Position numbers and translations under genes: made by a program. Below the pieces are notes generated by a model, which saw only the letters and a list, made by a program, of their open reading frames with translations, did no database searches and was not told where the DNA came from. From positions 68,062,001-68,126,000 of the forward strand of contig NC_091262.1 of assembly GCF_042477335.2 (NCBI RefSeq): a DNA stretch of 64,000 nucleotides, given 5' to 3'. How positions within the stretch are numbered: the stretch's first letter is position 1; each line of letters opens with the position of its first letter. The DNA is from Ovis canadensis. Lineage: Eukaryota > Chordata > Mammalia > Artiodactyla > Bovidae. Below, piece by piece: positions 1 to 12,925 of this stretch.

Positions 1-330
1 ACTGCAAGGAGATCCAACCAGTCTATTCTAAAGGAGATCAGCCCTGAGATTTCTTTGGAAGGAATGATGCTGAAGCTGAAACTCCAGTACTTTGGCCACC
101 TCATGTGAAGAATTGACTCATTGGAAAAGACTCTGATGCTGGGAGGGATTGGGGGCAGGAGGAGAAGGGGACGACAGAGGATGAGATGGCTGGATGGCAT
201 CACTAACTCGATGGACGCGAGTCTGAGTGAACTCCGGGAGTTGGCGATGGACAGGGAGGCCTGGCGTGCTATGATTCATGGGTTCACAAAGAGCCGGACA
301 CAACTGAGCAACTGAACTGAACTGAACTGA
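1..330 (+). mobile_element. BovB (RTE LINE) 3' end, cut by window edge
   Basis: This is the last part of a BovB element: the C-terminal end of its open reading frame ([35 protein letters not shown]) followed by the typical tail of repeated CTGAA units. It begins outside the window. The frame is broken by a TGA in the FGHLM-R region near 106. The GGGAGGGATTGGGGGC signature at about 141-156 puts it in the younger of the two BovB groups seen here. Confidence 0.93.
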
Positions 331-1242
331 ATCTTTGCCACCACTATCTCTGGCCTGGACAGCCTCATGGCCTAACTGGTCCCTTGGTTCCTTGGGGTTT
401 TATTGCCAAATCTGCATTTCATGTAGCAAGAAGAATGAACTTTTAAATGTGAATCAAACCACGGTACTCTCCTACTTAAAAATCCCTCCTTAACTTTGTG
501 TAACTCAGCTTACTGGTTACACTTAATGTATCTAAAGCAGAGTGAATGGTACTAATCATATAGTCACTCAGTTGGTGGCATTATATTGCAACTATAAGAC
601 AGTACACACCACATGATCACCTTCACTTCTTTTCACTTTCCCACACTGGTCTTTTTCTATCAATCTGGTCTTGGAATTGTTGCAATTTACAAGCCAAGGA
701 AGAATATGATCTCAAGGGAATAAAAGATAAACTCATAGGTTTAAAAAGTTATGGAATAGCTGAATAATATAAGCACTAAGAAATAAAAATGAGACACTGA
801 AGATTTTAGATTATAGGTAAGAATAAAATTAAAGCCTATCAAACAACTCTGATAAAACATCCACACTATATCTGTAAACAATATAAGCAAGTCTTGACTT
901 TACTTACACCCCTAGTTTCTCTAACCAGATTACATTAACCACAGATATCTAGGCAAATTCATCCCTCTGATCTATCTTTATTCTCTGTCACACAATGTCA
1001 CAAATGTTCTCTCCTACTGAATTGGTACTGACTTTAGATAGCTGTGTATTAAAAGGGGCCACACACACCCACTGCACCATGCTCAGCACTCAGACACTGC
1101 AGTTGTATTAATCATGATTCTGCCTCTGCTGGCAACGACCTCTTACTGTGCTTGCTAAGACTCAGTGCTCTCCTTTGTCTCTTCCTTTTTCTGCTCCTCT
1201 CTGCTTCTCTTGAAGTTTCTTTCTCTATCCTATGTATTAAGT
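331..1242. other. No gene or repeat recognised
   Basis: AT-rich sequence between two BovB copies. I see no long open frame, no splice-flanked coding segment and no family I can name. Confidence 0.5.
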
Positions 1243-2155
1243 AGGAGTATGTCAAGGCTGTATATTGTCACCCTGCTTATTTAACTTCTATGCAGAGTAC
1301 ATCATGAGAAACGCTGGGCTGGATGAAAGACAAGCTGGAATCAAGATTGCCGGGAGAAATATCAATAACCTCAGATATGCAGATGACACCACCCTTATGG
1401 CAGAAAGTGAAGAAGAACTAAAGAGCCTCTTGATGAAAGTGAAAGAGGAGAGTGAAAAAGTTGGCTTAAAGCCCAACATTCAGAAAACTAAGATCATGAC
1501 ATCCAGTCCCATCACTTCAGGGCAAATAGATGGGGACACAATGGAAACAGTGACAGGCTTTATTTTGGGGGGCTTCAAAATCACTGCAGATGGTGACTGC
1601 AGCCATGAAATTAAAAGACGCTTACTCCTTGGAAGAAAAATTATGACCAACCTTGATAGTATATTCAAAAGTAGAGACATTACTTTGTCAACAAAGGTCC
1701 GTCTAGTCAAGGCTATGGTTTTTCCAGTGTTCATGTATGGATGTGAGAGTTGGACTATGAAAAAAAGCTGATCACTGAAGGATTGATGCTTTTGAACTGT
1801 GGTGTTGGAGAAGACTCTTGAGAGTCCCTTGGACTGCAAGGAGATCCAACCAGTCCATCCTAAAGGAGATCAGTCCTTAGTTTTCATTGGAAGGACTGAT
1901 GTTGAAGCTGAAACTCCAATACTTTGGCCAGGTGATGCGAAGAGCTGACTCACTGGAAAAGACCCTGATGCTGGGAAAGATTGAAGGCAGGAGAAAAAGG
2001 GGATGACAGAGGATGAGATGGCTGGATGGCATCACCGACTCGATGGATATGACTCTGAGTGAACTCCGGGAGTTGGTGATGGACAGGGAGGCCTGGCGTG
2101 CTGCAGTCCATGGGGTCACAAAGATTCAGACACGACTGAGCGACTGAACTAAACT
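1243..2155 (+). mobile_element. BovB, 5'-truncated, RT and C-terminal region
   Basis: The copy begins inside the reverse transcriptase at the segment encoding [18 protein letters not shown] and runs to the CTGAA-type tail. The catalytic YADD motif is intact at 1376-1387. The frame is open from about 1265 to 1771, then is lost around the [11 protein letters not shown] region, with more breaks downstream (stop at the ISP-S region near 1878, TGA near 2004). It carries the GGGAAAGATTGAAGGC signature of the older group but several younger-type bases near its tail, so it looks intermediate. It is a dead, 5'-truncated insertion. Confidence 0.93.
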
Positions 2156-2366
2156 GAATACCACATTTGATCCTTGTTCTCTCTATTCTCTGCACAACTT
2201 CTCCTTCCTTCCTTTTGCTCAACGTGGAAAAACAATTTCTCTCAGAAATCCTGTTTTCCTGATAATGGCACCAGAAAGACAATTACCCCAAGAAATCCTG
2301 GGAATATAGGATTCTTGAGACTAGTCATTATGAACTGTCTTCATTCTTTGGTGTCCTCAGCTATAG

Positions 2367-2599
2367 CTATGTAGTAGAAAGCGAAGTGACGTCTCTCAGT
2401 CATGTCCAACTCTTTGCAACCCCATGGACTGTAGCCTACCAGGCTCCTCTGTCCATGGGGTTTTCCAGGCATAGTACTGGAGTGGATTGCCATTTCCTTC
2501 TCCAGGGGATCTTCCCAACCCAGGGATCGAACCTGGGGTCCCACATTATAGACAGACGCTTAACCGTCTGAGCCACCAGGGGAGCACTATGTAGTAGAA
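2367..2599 (-). mobile_element. Bov-tA SINE with 13-bp target-site duplication
   Basis: A full-length SINE body lies at 2380-2586 in reverse orientation, with its tRNA-Glu-like head at the right end (GAGCCACCAGGG complement and a box-B-like GGTTCGATCCC complement). It is flanked by the perfect direct repeat CTATGTAGTAGAA at 2367-2379 and 2587-2599. SINEs of this kind have an internal RNA polymerase III promoter and are moved by LINE enzymes. Confidence 0.93.
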
Positions 2600-4891
2600 G
2601 GGAAAATAAATTGTAAACTTGCCTCCTCTTACTTAGATTTTCTATTTTCATACCTCATAGGACAAAGAGACAAAATTAACCTTGAAAGTCTCTTAGGAGC
2701 CCCCCATCAAAAACTAGTATTACATCTTATAATAAATCAATCATAGCTTTTCTTTCAGGGCTGGACTCCATTTCCCTTTTTGGCTTAACACCTCATGAAA
2801 GACTTAGCTGGTGTTTAGAGTCTAAATTGTATTAGTAAATAATTATCCTTAAACATTAGAACCACAATCTCTCTGTAAGATCAAGTGCTATTAGAGGCAT
2901 GAAAGAACTGAGAACACCTAGGAAGAACAGCAGCTTAACACCTCCCATTACACTCTGGATTATAGACACCCTGATGAAGGGTGAAATTGCCCCGATAATT
3001 TCAATTTCACTCTTTACTTCCTCTCTCTCCTGCTTCCTCTAACTAAATTTGCCTTAAATTCACAAGTGGTGTGACCATAGAACATACATGTAGGGCCATT
3101 ATCTGTCCCACCAAATGACAGCTCCCTTGAAATAGGAGCAAACACCCTTCCTTGCTTTTAGCTATAATGAGAGCCCACATGTAACTTACTCGAGGTTATA
3201 AGAAGTGAGCACCAAGTGAGAAACACAAATACAGAATGAATATCAGTATCATGTTACAGGGCACATTGAAACAATATCTGTGATTTCAAATGCTATGGTC
3301 ATCCTATACACAAAGAGCTTGAATAGTTCAAGTCTCTACTCTTCGGGAGTTCACGAACTACAATAAATTAATAACTGCAGATAAAAGCATTAATGTGGTA
3401 AGACAGTGTAACCAAAATAATATATCAAGCACACAACTAAAACTTTAAAGTTAAGATGTATGGATCCAGTTTTCCTTTGGGTAGTAAGAAAGGAGATATT
3501 CACATGGTATAGCATTTTGCTTAGTTTCTATCCTTACAAACTGCATAATTACTCTTGCTCAGCCACTCAAGAAATGTGAAATATATATTTACACTCTTTA
3601 TACATTACTTAGTAGATTTTTAGGCACAAACTTTTCGTTTTTCACAACTCCAAACCTATGTATAAAAATAAAAGTTAGATAAGCTTCCTACCTGGTAGTT
3701 GTAGCAACCTTCACCTTCTCCTTGGAAGGAAAGCAATTAGGTGCTAATTGGATGGTTAGAAGGAAAACCTGCTGATTTCAAGGCAAACTGGATATGTCGG
3801 GTTAGAAAAAGAATGATTGTTCTCATTGATTTAACTTGGACACCTGGTAAGTTCTTTAGATGACCCCTTACCAGTCTCAGAAAAGCACAATATGGACTCA
3901 AAATGACCAACCAGATATATAGAATTATGATCATTTCATTTTCTGCCAATAGTTCTGTAGAAACTACAAGCATAAAAAATTAAAGGTTTTATTGCTGACA
4001 GATGGGCATGCATGCTGGGAAGGCATATAGCTGGCCGACTCAAAGCGGACGAACAATCCCTGATTTTCATAACATCACACTTGAAGACAGTATATTTCAT
4101 GCCTGAGCAATAAGGACAAGGAAATAGGAAAGTCTCCTTTCTAAAATTTTTCCAGATAGTTAAATGCGAAGTGTCTAGAGAATTTCCACTTAGAGTTAGC
4201 TTGACTGTGCTTGGCATGCCTCCTACTAAGATTCATTATCCCACTCAGTTTCAGGTGCCTCAGGGAAGTGGGGAGAAAGGCTATATCTACATGGTCTTGA
4301 TCTCTGCTATCTGTTAATCCAGCCTAACGATGGCAGAAGCTGAGTTACATTCTTTCTCCTCTAGGGCTATTTATATTTAACACAAAGCACAAGCGATGGT
4401 TCCCAAACCCTGGTCTAGGAAACATTCAAATACAGTTTCTTTCCACCACACTGCAGTTATGATTCAGTGTGTCAGGTAGATGGGGTAGAGGGCCTGCCAG
4501 AAAACTGTATTTTAACTGGTATTCCCAGTAAAAACACTCCCTTTATGAATCAGTACTTAGGAAATCAAAAAGCAACAGAATCCAAAGTAATCTATAATAA
4601 TGGATTTAACACATGGGCAATGAAAACAAAAATTTTGGAGGGACAATCGTACATTTGCAGCTACCTATCTTCTCTTGCAGGAAACCTAACCAGGTTGAGC
4701 TATTTTAAATTTTTATCTAGCCAATATCTGAATGTAAAAAATTTGGACTAAATGACTTTCCCATCCCTGTTTCAAGGATTATATGCAGTGATGCACTGGT
4801 AGCTGTTTAACAACCACATATCTGGGAAAAGATGCCATGTGTGGATCTATACATGCTTATTATAAATTTTGCTAGTTAAGAGATAGGTAAC
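2600..4891. other. No gene or repeat recognised
   Basis: About 2.3 kb of AT-rich sequence. The longest open frames are 60-95 codons, on both strands, with no recognisable protein content. I see no transposon ends or strong splice-flanked coding segment. Confidence 0.5.
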
Positions 4892-5124
4892 ACAATTTTG
4901 GGCTTCTCTGGTGGTTCAGTTGTAAAGAATCCACCTGCCAATGCAAGAGAGGCAAGTTCAATTCCTAGGTCAGGAAGATCCCCTGGAGAAGGAAACAGCA
5001 ACTCATTCCAGTATTCTTACCTAGAAAATTGCATGGAGGAGGAGCTTGGTGGGCTACAGTCCATGAGTTTATAAAAGAGCCAGACACAACTTAGCAACTA
5101 AATAACAACCATAATGTACAATTT
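4892..5124 (+). mobile_element. Bov-tA SINE
   Basis: The tRNA-like head starts at 4900 (GGGCTTCTCTGGTGGTTCAG) and the body runs to about 5110, ending in a CAACTAAATAACAA tail. It has many substitutions compared with other copies here. A possible short duplication ACAATTT flanks it at 4892-4898 and 5118-5124. Confidence 0.88.
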
Positions 5125-5383
5125 ACAAATAAAAACAAAATATATAATATTCTTTATTGTAAATTCCACATACCCAAAACTTCAGTGTGATGTCACTTTT
5201 TGAATATCCACTACCAGTTTTTACAATTCTATTGCCAGCCAAAGTGTCACAATGAGACTATGAATATATGCTTGCTTATTATCCAATTCAGCCAAGAATT
5301 TCTCATATCATTAACAAATGAGTGTAGTTTTAGCACAAAAGTTGATTTATAACTTTGTTTACATGAAATTGATTTACAATTTT

Positions 5384-5599
5384 CTTTACATTATGGACGT
5401 TTCTGGTGGCTCAGCTGGTAAAGAATCCACCTGCAATGCAGAAGACCCGGGTTCAATCCCTGGGTTGGGAAGATCCCCTAAAGAAGGGAATGGCTACCCA
5501 CTCCAGTACTCTGGCCTGGAGAATTCCATAGACTGTACAGTCGATGGGATCACAAAGAGTTGGACACAACTGAGTGACTTTTACTTTCACTTTACATTA
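5384..5599 (+). mobile_element. Bov-tA SINE with 10-bp target-site duplication
   Basis: The SINE body at 5394-5589 has a tRNA-Glu-like head, a box B (GGTTCAATCCC) and a TTTTACTTTCAC 3' end. The direct repeat CTTTACATTA flanks it at 5384-5393 and 5590-5599. It belongs to the subtype ending in TTTCACTTT. Confidence 0.92.
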
Positions 5600-6910
<1,311 letters not shown>

Positions 6911-6952
6911 ATGATTTTCAACCATGTTGCCTATGAGACTCAGTTGTGATTC

Positions 6953-6974
6953 TGTGTGTGTGTGTGTGTGTGTG
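6953..6974. repeat. (TG)11 microsatellite
   Basis: Uninterrupted TG dinucleotides just downstream of the RPL35A retrocopy. Possibly length-polymorphic. Confidence 0.95.
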
Positions 6975-6975
6975 T

Positions 6976-8166
6976 ATCAAGACCACTCAAACCAGAATTT
7001 CCTAAGGTGACTGTACATTTCAAATTACTCTGAAATTTTAACCTGAAAGATTCAGCATTTAATTGTGTGTATGATTCACATTGGAGAGTCTGTTTCTGAA
7101 ATCTCATCTTGAAAATAGGTAACTACCACATCGATTTCATTAAATAAAGGAAATAATCTATGTTTAAATAGGGAACTATATTGCATCAGATTCTTTTTAG
7201 GATCAGCATTAATAAAAAGAAACATCTCATTTTTAAAATTCCCTGAAATTTTTTTCTGATATCTAGTCATAAATTCCTCACAAGTGAAAAGTTTATAGTC
7301 ACAACAGTCTGTTGTTTTTCTATATTTTCAAAATTGAAAGATGAAGAATAAAGACTTTGATCTGACTGACAAGATAATGACAGGGACAGAAAGAGTATTT
7401 TTTAGGACATATTTTCAAAATTGTGCATATGGAATGATATTTTCCAACTTAGAAAATCCCATTATTTTAAATGGCATTTACAAGATCACATTTTGAATGC
7501 CTTTGAAATTTTATCCTAGAATATTCAACTGCAATGGTGTCTATTTGACTTAAGCTCACATTGGATAACTTACTTTTTTTTACAAGTCACTATTTCAACA
7601 CACAAGTGCTTTGAAGTTAAGAAATAACCATCTAATATTTTTAAGCTTTTAATCAATTTTAACATTACTAAAACTTAAGTAAAAATTATTTTATAGCAAA
7701 AACCAAAACTATTTCTGAAAAACTTTATGTAATTAAAACAGTATAAAAAAAGAGATTAAAAAGGATTACAACCTGAACTTGGAGATATTAGTAATCATAT
7801 GATGTTTTCATGCTTTATATTATAATAAAAACATCACATCAGAACATTTATATTCACGATTCAAGTTGCTAACCTAGAATGTTTTTACATTTTAACCATT
7901 TTTTGAGTTGGTAGTCTCTCATTAGGAGGTCAGTAATCTCCTGATAATTTATTAGCAGTTTTGCTGGAGCTGCTCCCTGGGTTTCCATTTTCTACATTTA
8001 CATATGGCTTTTCCTGCCACCCCCACATCTAAGAGTGATGGTGTCAGTTCTGGTGACACCGTCTCCAAGAGCGTGAATCATTTGGGATGATGATCAGTTA
8101 AAGTTAGCAGCACAACTACAAGGCAATCTGACGGCCAGATTAGGGTTCAATTATCCATTTGCCCCT
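6976..8166. other. No gene or repeat recognised
   Basis: Strongly AT-rich sequence without an open frame of note or a recognisable repeat family. Confidence 0.45.
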
Positions 8167-8361
8167 GAATTCAGTTCAGTTCAGCTCAGTCGCTCAGTCG
8201 TGTCCAACTCTTCGCAACCCCATGGACTGCAGCACGCCAGGCCTCCCTGTCCATCACCAACTCCCGGAGTTCACTCAAACTCACGTCCATCGAGTCCGTG
8301 ATGCCATCCAGCCATCTCATCCTCTGTCATCCCCTTCTCCTCCTGCCTTCAATCTTTCCTG
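8167..8361 (-). mobile_element. BovB 3'-end fragment
   Basis: Reverse-strand BovB tail: TTCAGTTCAG units, then the complement of the terminal coding region down to the CTTCAATCTTTCC position. About 195 bp, severely 5'-truncated, with the older-group signature (CTTCAATCTTTC). Confidence 0.9.
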
Positions 8362-8572
8362 ATTGAAATAACACCCAGTTTTTCAGATGCAATGATTAAT
8401 TAAACCACCAGGGCATATGCAGAAAATTGTGGACACAAACCATAAAATGTCACTATCTATCCACAGTTACCAACTTACCAGTTATCATTTCATTTTTGTT
8501 CATTTATTTCCATCTGTTTATTGTTTAGAAACCCTTCTAGTCAGTACATTAGTCAGATACCACCTAACCTTT

Positions 8573-8697
8573 GATCCTCTGGAGAAGGGAAAGGCCATCC
8601 ACTCCAGTATTCCGTCCTAGAGAATTGCAGGGACTATATAGCCCATGGGTTGCAAGGAGTCGAAAATGACTGAGCGACTTTCATTTTCACTTTCTTT
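8573..8697 (+). mobile_element. Bov-tA/Bov-A SINE, 3' part only
   Basis: Begins inside the body at GATCCTCTGGAGAAGGGAAA and ends in TTTCATTTTCACTTTC. The tRNA-like head is missing, which fits 5' truncation or later loss. Confidence 0.85.
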
Positions 8698-9648
8698 GAC
8701 TTTGGTTCTTACTACAGTTTCCATTAAACTAAAATTCTAAAGTAGCTTTTCAAATGTTGAGTTTTTATCTTTACCAATGTAAAATTATAAAACCTTCCTT
8801 ATCCATTCATTGCATCAAAATCTTGATTTCTCTAGATATTAAATCATTAATCTTATTTGAATATATTGATATTTCAAGATCAAAGCTTCCATTTTAACAA
8901 ATTTACATGGCAACCAATAATAAATCCTAAGATGCCCACATTTTTGGATCATGACCTGACTAAATCTTTTGCCTGAAGCTGATGCTACAATACTTCTATA
9001 TTTGGAAACAAAGAACATATTTAGGGGATTATACTTAGACAAGGACAGTAGAAAATCTTTCTTTTACATAATTTTCCTTTTTCTGAGCACATGCAGTATA
9101 TTTATAGCTCTGCAGGTTAACAGAAAACATGGATGTTATTATACATGCTGCTTTGTTCCTCTGGCTTTCTTCAAAACATCTGAGACAAGAGCCGCTCATA
9201 ATTTTCTGTAACAGAACTTTGCTGCCACCAACTGAGCACATTCACCCAATGCAAGGGGATGTTTTTTATAAAGTAATGCTGGAAAGGAAGATGATGGGAA
9301 GCTCACACATTCTCTTGGCCTGGATCCCAGACACTAACCAGAACCCCATTTCTAATCCATTTCTAATTAGGAATGCCGCCAGAACAATGGCAGCCCTCCC
9401 CTCACAGTCCTAAACCAATTTATATTAATATAAAACTCCTCCTTAATTTGTAATCACAGGGAACTTGTTTTAGTCATACAAACAAGCATAAATCAAAGGC
9501 TTGTGCCAGGAATGTCACATCATGAAACAGTGATGCTGAACTGATCAATGAACTAGACTAAGGTGGTTATCAGGTCAGAGAGGCAAACCCTTCTCATCTC
9601 ATTGACACTAACAAATTCTTATTAAAAAGGTGGCAAAGTCTCCACTCT
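8698..9648. other. No gene or repeat recognised
   Basis: Contains overlapping short frames between 8969 and 9413 (80-94 codons) without recognisable protein content. No repeat could be named. Confidence 0.45.
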
Positions 9649-9868
9649 GCTGTGCTGTGCTAAGTCACTTCAGTCATATCTGACTCTTTGAGACCCTATG
9701 GACCATGGCCCACCAGGCTCCTCTGTCCATGGGATTTTCCAGGCATGAATACTGGAGTGGGTTGCTATGCCCTCCTCCAATGGATCTTCCCGACCCAGGG
9801 ATCTAACCAACATCTCTTACATATCCTGCATTGGCAGGCAGGTTCTTTACCACTAGCGCCAAAGTGTC
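9649..9868 (-). mobile_element. Bov-tA SINE
   Basis: Reverse-strand SINE with diverged body and degraded tRNA-like head (ACCACTAGCGCCA at the right end). The left end GCTGTGCTGTGCTAAGTC is typical of the subtype ending in TTAGCACAGCA. Confidence 0.88.
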
Positions 9869-9931
9869 CACAGATGACTCTAATTTCTTCTCTCTGGGCC
9901 AAATTCACACGTCTTAGGGATAAAATATCAG

Positions 9932-10163
9932 TCAGTTGGGGCTTCCATAGTAATTCAGGTGGTAAAGAATCCACCTGCAATGCAGGAGACCTGGGTTTGA
10001 TCCCCTAGTTGAGAAGATCCCTGGAGAAGGGCACAGCAACCCACTCCAGTATTCTTGCCTGGAAAATCCAATGGACAGAGGAGCCTGGCAGGCTACAGTC
10101 CATAGAGTTACACAGAGTCGGACAGGACTGAACCAGCTTAGCACACACACCCACACATCAGTT
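9932..10163 (+). mobile_element. Bov-tA SINE
   Basis: Full-length body at about 9938-10157 with tRNA-like head and an AGCACACACACCCACACA end. A short possible duplication TCAGTT flanks it at 9932-9937 and 10158-10163. The CA-rich 3' end resembles that of the SINE near 17957. Confidence 0.88.
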
Positions 10164-10308
10164 ACTTGAGTGACCCTAGACCTTAGCAACACTTCAGAAG
10201 CACCTGGTAAGATAAAAACTGCAACACCTCCAGAACTACCAATCAGAACCTCCTAGAAGAGTCTTTGGGCACAGAAGATCCTAGTTCACAGCCAAAGTTG
10301 AGGATCGC

Positions 10309-10449
10309 CAGCTGAGTAAATGGCAACCCACTCCAGTATTCTTGCCTGGAGAATCCCAGGGACAGGGGAGCCTGGTGGGCTGCCGGCTATGGGGTCACAC
10401 AGAGTGGACACGACTGAAGCGACTTAGCAGCAGCAGCAGCTGAGTAAAT
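10309..10449 (+). mobile_element. Bov-A-type SINE with CAG tail, 13-bp duplication
   Basis: A headless Bov-A unit at 10322-10436 starts at GGCAACCCACTCCAGTATTC and ends in a run of AGC triplets. It is flanked by the perfect duplication CAGCTGAGTAAAT at 10309-10321 and 10437-10449. The exact duplication shows that the headless unit inserted as such and is not a broken Bov-tA. Confidence 0.92.
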
Positions 10450-10464
10450 CCTATTTTCTCTCTC

Positions 10465-10480
10465 TTTTTTTTTTTTTTTG
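10465..10480. repeat. Poly-T run (16)
   Basis: Homopolymer T preceded by a TC-rich stretch, in about 380 bp (10450-10829) that otherwise shows no recognised gene or repeat. Confidence 0.9.
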
Positions 10481-10829
10481 GAAGAGGGAGAAGGCTCAAA
10501 AGAGTAAAAGTAATGCACAAAATTGTGTGCCCAGGCCCTCAAGGAAAACCCTGAGAAGACCTGGAGCGCTGGGTTTAGACAGTGTGGTACCAGCTCACTG
10601 AAGAGACTTAGTCTGTGTGGAAACACCTCCAGCATGTTGACCTTTGCCATACTGCTTTGTCCTCTTGAACAATTCAGCAGCAGCAAGATGAAAATGCTGT
10701 GAGGGTCAAAAAAACAGTCCTTGGAAGGTAGATAATAAGGAAAATAACTTCAGTTTATTTTATTTCATACCTGCCCCATTTAGCCTGAAATTTTTTTGCC
10801 TTAAACCTTATAAGAACTGAAAATATCTT

Positions 10830-11143
10830 TCAGTTCAGTTCAGTTCAGTTGCTCAGTCGTGTCCGACTCTTTGCTACCCCATGAATTGCAGCACACCAGG
10901 CCTCCCTGTCCATCACCAACTCCCGGAGTTCACTCAGATTCACGTCCATCGAGTCAGTGATGCCATCCAGCCATCTCATCCTCTGTCGTCCCTTTTTCCT
11001 CCTGCCCCCAATCCCTCCCAGCATCAGAAGTCTTTTCCAATGAGTCAACTCTTTGCATGAGGTGGCCAAAGTACTGGAGTTTCAGCTTTAGCATCATTCC
11101 TTCCAAAGAAATCCCAGGGCTGATCTCCTTCAGAACTGTGCGT
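10830..11143 (-). mobile_element. BovB 3'-end fragment, younger group
   Basis: Reverse-strand BovB: TTCAGTTCAG tail units at the left, then the complement of the final ~95 codons ([26 protein letters not shown]). The 5' end is lost near 11143. Carries the CCCCCAATCCCTCCC signature of the younger group. Confidence 0.93.
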
Positions 11144-11679
11144 CGAATACAACCTATTTTGCTAATTCCCATGACACCAGTATTTTTCTCTGAATAGACA
11201 GTCATCTATGTGCTTTAAATAAATGTTTCATATAAACTATTTTAAGTAAAGTTAATATATGTTTGAAGATTTTCATGTGTTTGGCTTAGTATTTATAGTA
11301 TAAAAAGAAAAAATTTAAAACACAATACAATGATATTTGCTCCTACAGTTTTGTAAATTTTTTTTTAACCTCCCTCTTGGGAAGCTTTATTTTAGGCTTC
11401 TTTCAGTGTCTTGTAAAAAGATTTATCTGCCACCATAATGAAAGGGAGTTCATATTTTATTTCTCCTACTTCTTAGATGCCCCCTCCACTCTACCAGCCC
11501 TATTGCCATCCATCCCTAGCTCTACCTCAATAACTTTGTGTCAAGTCTAACCCTGGTTCATCTACTCTTCTGCCTAGAGATGACTTTAACCTACTCTCCT
11601 AGCAAGCACCCAAGAATCCTTGAAATTAAATGGACACACACACAAAAAAATTAAATGGACACTACTGCTCCCACCTGAT
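11144..11679. other. No gene or repeat recognised
   Basis: AT-rich sequence. No supportable feature. Confidence 0.45.
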
Positions 11680-11819
11680 TGAGATGGCTCTATTCTCTTT
11701 TTAAAATTAATTTTTATTGGAGTACAGCTGCTTTACAATGCTGTGTTGGCTTCTACTGCACAGCAAAATGAACCAACCATAAATATATCCCCTCCCTTTT
11801 GGTGACCTGAATGAGATGG
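11680..11819 (-). mobile_element. L1 3' UTR fragment
   Basis: The sequence ATTTTTATTGGAGTACAGCTG followed by TTTACAATGCTGTGTTGG and TATATCCCCTCCC is the reverse complement of a ruminant/artiodactyl L1 3' end. The direct repeat TGAGATGG at 11680-11687 and 11812-11819 is compatible with a short, strongly 5'-truncated insertion. Confidence 0.7.
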
Positions 11820-11867
11820 TACTATTTGTGATGATAGGATGGCTCTGTTCTTGGCAATAAGAAGAAA

Positions 11868-11995
11868 AATGTGGTTCTTCCTACTAGGGCCTTCAAGCTG
11901 CCACTGCAAAGGATTAGAATTGCATTTACCAAAAAATAGAAGAAGTAGCACAGAGAAATAAACATTGAGTTCTACTCACCTAGACAACAGAGATT
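11868..11995. repeat. Unassigned repeat, copy 1 (pair with 14873)
   Basis: About 125 bp starting GTGGTTCTTCCTACTAGGGC and continuing through CACAGAGAAATAAA to CTAGACAACAGA aligns by eye with 14873-14995 in the same orientation. I cannot assign it to a family. The unit includes an A-rich stretch that differs in length between the copies. Confidence 0.7.
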
Positions 11996-12902
11996 CCTAT
12001 TTTTGGAAATACAATCACTAATTTTATGGAAGCAGGAGGGGGTGAGAGAGAAGCAAACAAAAAGGAGGCTGGTGGTGGAAGTGACTTGACTCCATTATGA
12101 GTGAGAGCTATAAATCTATACAAGGTAAGACTCATCAAAAATCTAGTAGGAGGAAGGGATGAGGCCCCTCCTGGGGGTAACTAACCCTAAGGAATGAAGT
12201 GGCCAGGCAGACAAACTGCTTTCAGTTAACAAAGCTTCAGTTGTTGAAAGGGAATAGGGATACAAGCAACCCTGCTTTGGCACACACATGGAAAAGAATA
12301 GAGCTAAAACTGAAAACATATTGTATTTCTGCATCTTAACAGAATACAGAATGGCTTCTGGAATTGTGAGGACACTTGAGAAAACAAGTATTTGGGCTCC
12401 TAAAGGACTTCAAAATATCAGTGTAAAGCAGAGAAACCCAAGAGATGTGGTTTAACTGAATGCCATATGACAGATCAAAAGAAAGGTCAAACCAAAAAAG
12501 GAAAGAAAACAAAAATGGGGTCATACAGTCATTGGAAGGACTAGCTCCCTCAGGAGTACACACGAAATATTTCTATTTTCTATACAAAAGATTCCCATTA
12601 GTAAGTTAGAAGTCATTTTACAGGGGAATGAAGGTGCTGAAAAAATAGATCAACTGGGTTTCAGGCACAGTGAGAGAAATGAGTGGGCTCCACCCACAAG
12701 ATGTTTCACTTCACTTTCCACCTGGGAACATATTGTATCTCCTGGAAATACAACAATATGCCTTCTCCTTGGTCCTGACATGTCCTTATTATCACAAGCT
12801 AAAAGTTCCCATAAGAAATATTTAATCAGGAGGCAAGAAGGAGATGTCTTGGCTAATTATTGCCATAAAGAATAAATAACTTTGAACCTAATCTAATATA
12901 TG
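11996..12902. other. No gene or repeat recognised
   Basis: No long frame on either strand (up to 75 codons) and no named repeat. Confidence 0.45.
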
Positions 12903-12925
12903 GGTTTCCCTTGTGGCTCAGAAGG
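12903..12925 (+). mobile_element. Isolated Bov-tA head abutting BovB
   Basis: GGGTTTCCCTTGTGGCTCAG resembles the first 20 bases of the Bov-tA tRNA-like head. It passes straight into internal BovB sequence at about 12926. It could be a template-switch chimera or a remnant of an earlier SINE; it is too short to decide. Confidence 0.5.

Noticed and set aside
4467-4751. 94-codon frame as a small gene
   Set aside because: No recognisable domain, no splice or promoter context, and length within chance expectation for this amount of sequence.
5394-5470. tRNA genes in SINE heads
   Set aside because: The heads have box A/B-like sequence but no full cloverleaf; they are SINE promoters.
8170-8360. Pro/Ser-rich peptides (SSPSPPAPN-like) recurring across the window
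   Set aside because: All come from translation of the BovB 3' end on the wrong strand.
9129-9413. 94-codon frame as a coding exon
   Set aside because: No recognisable content and no convincing acceptor/donor pair in matching positions.
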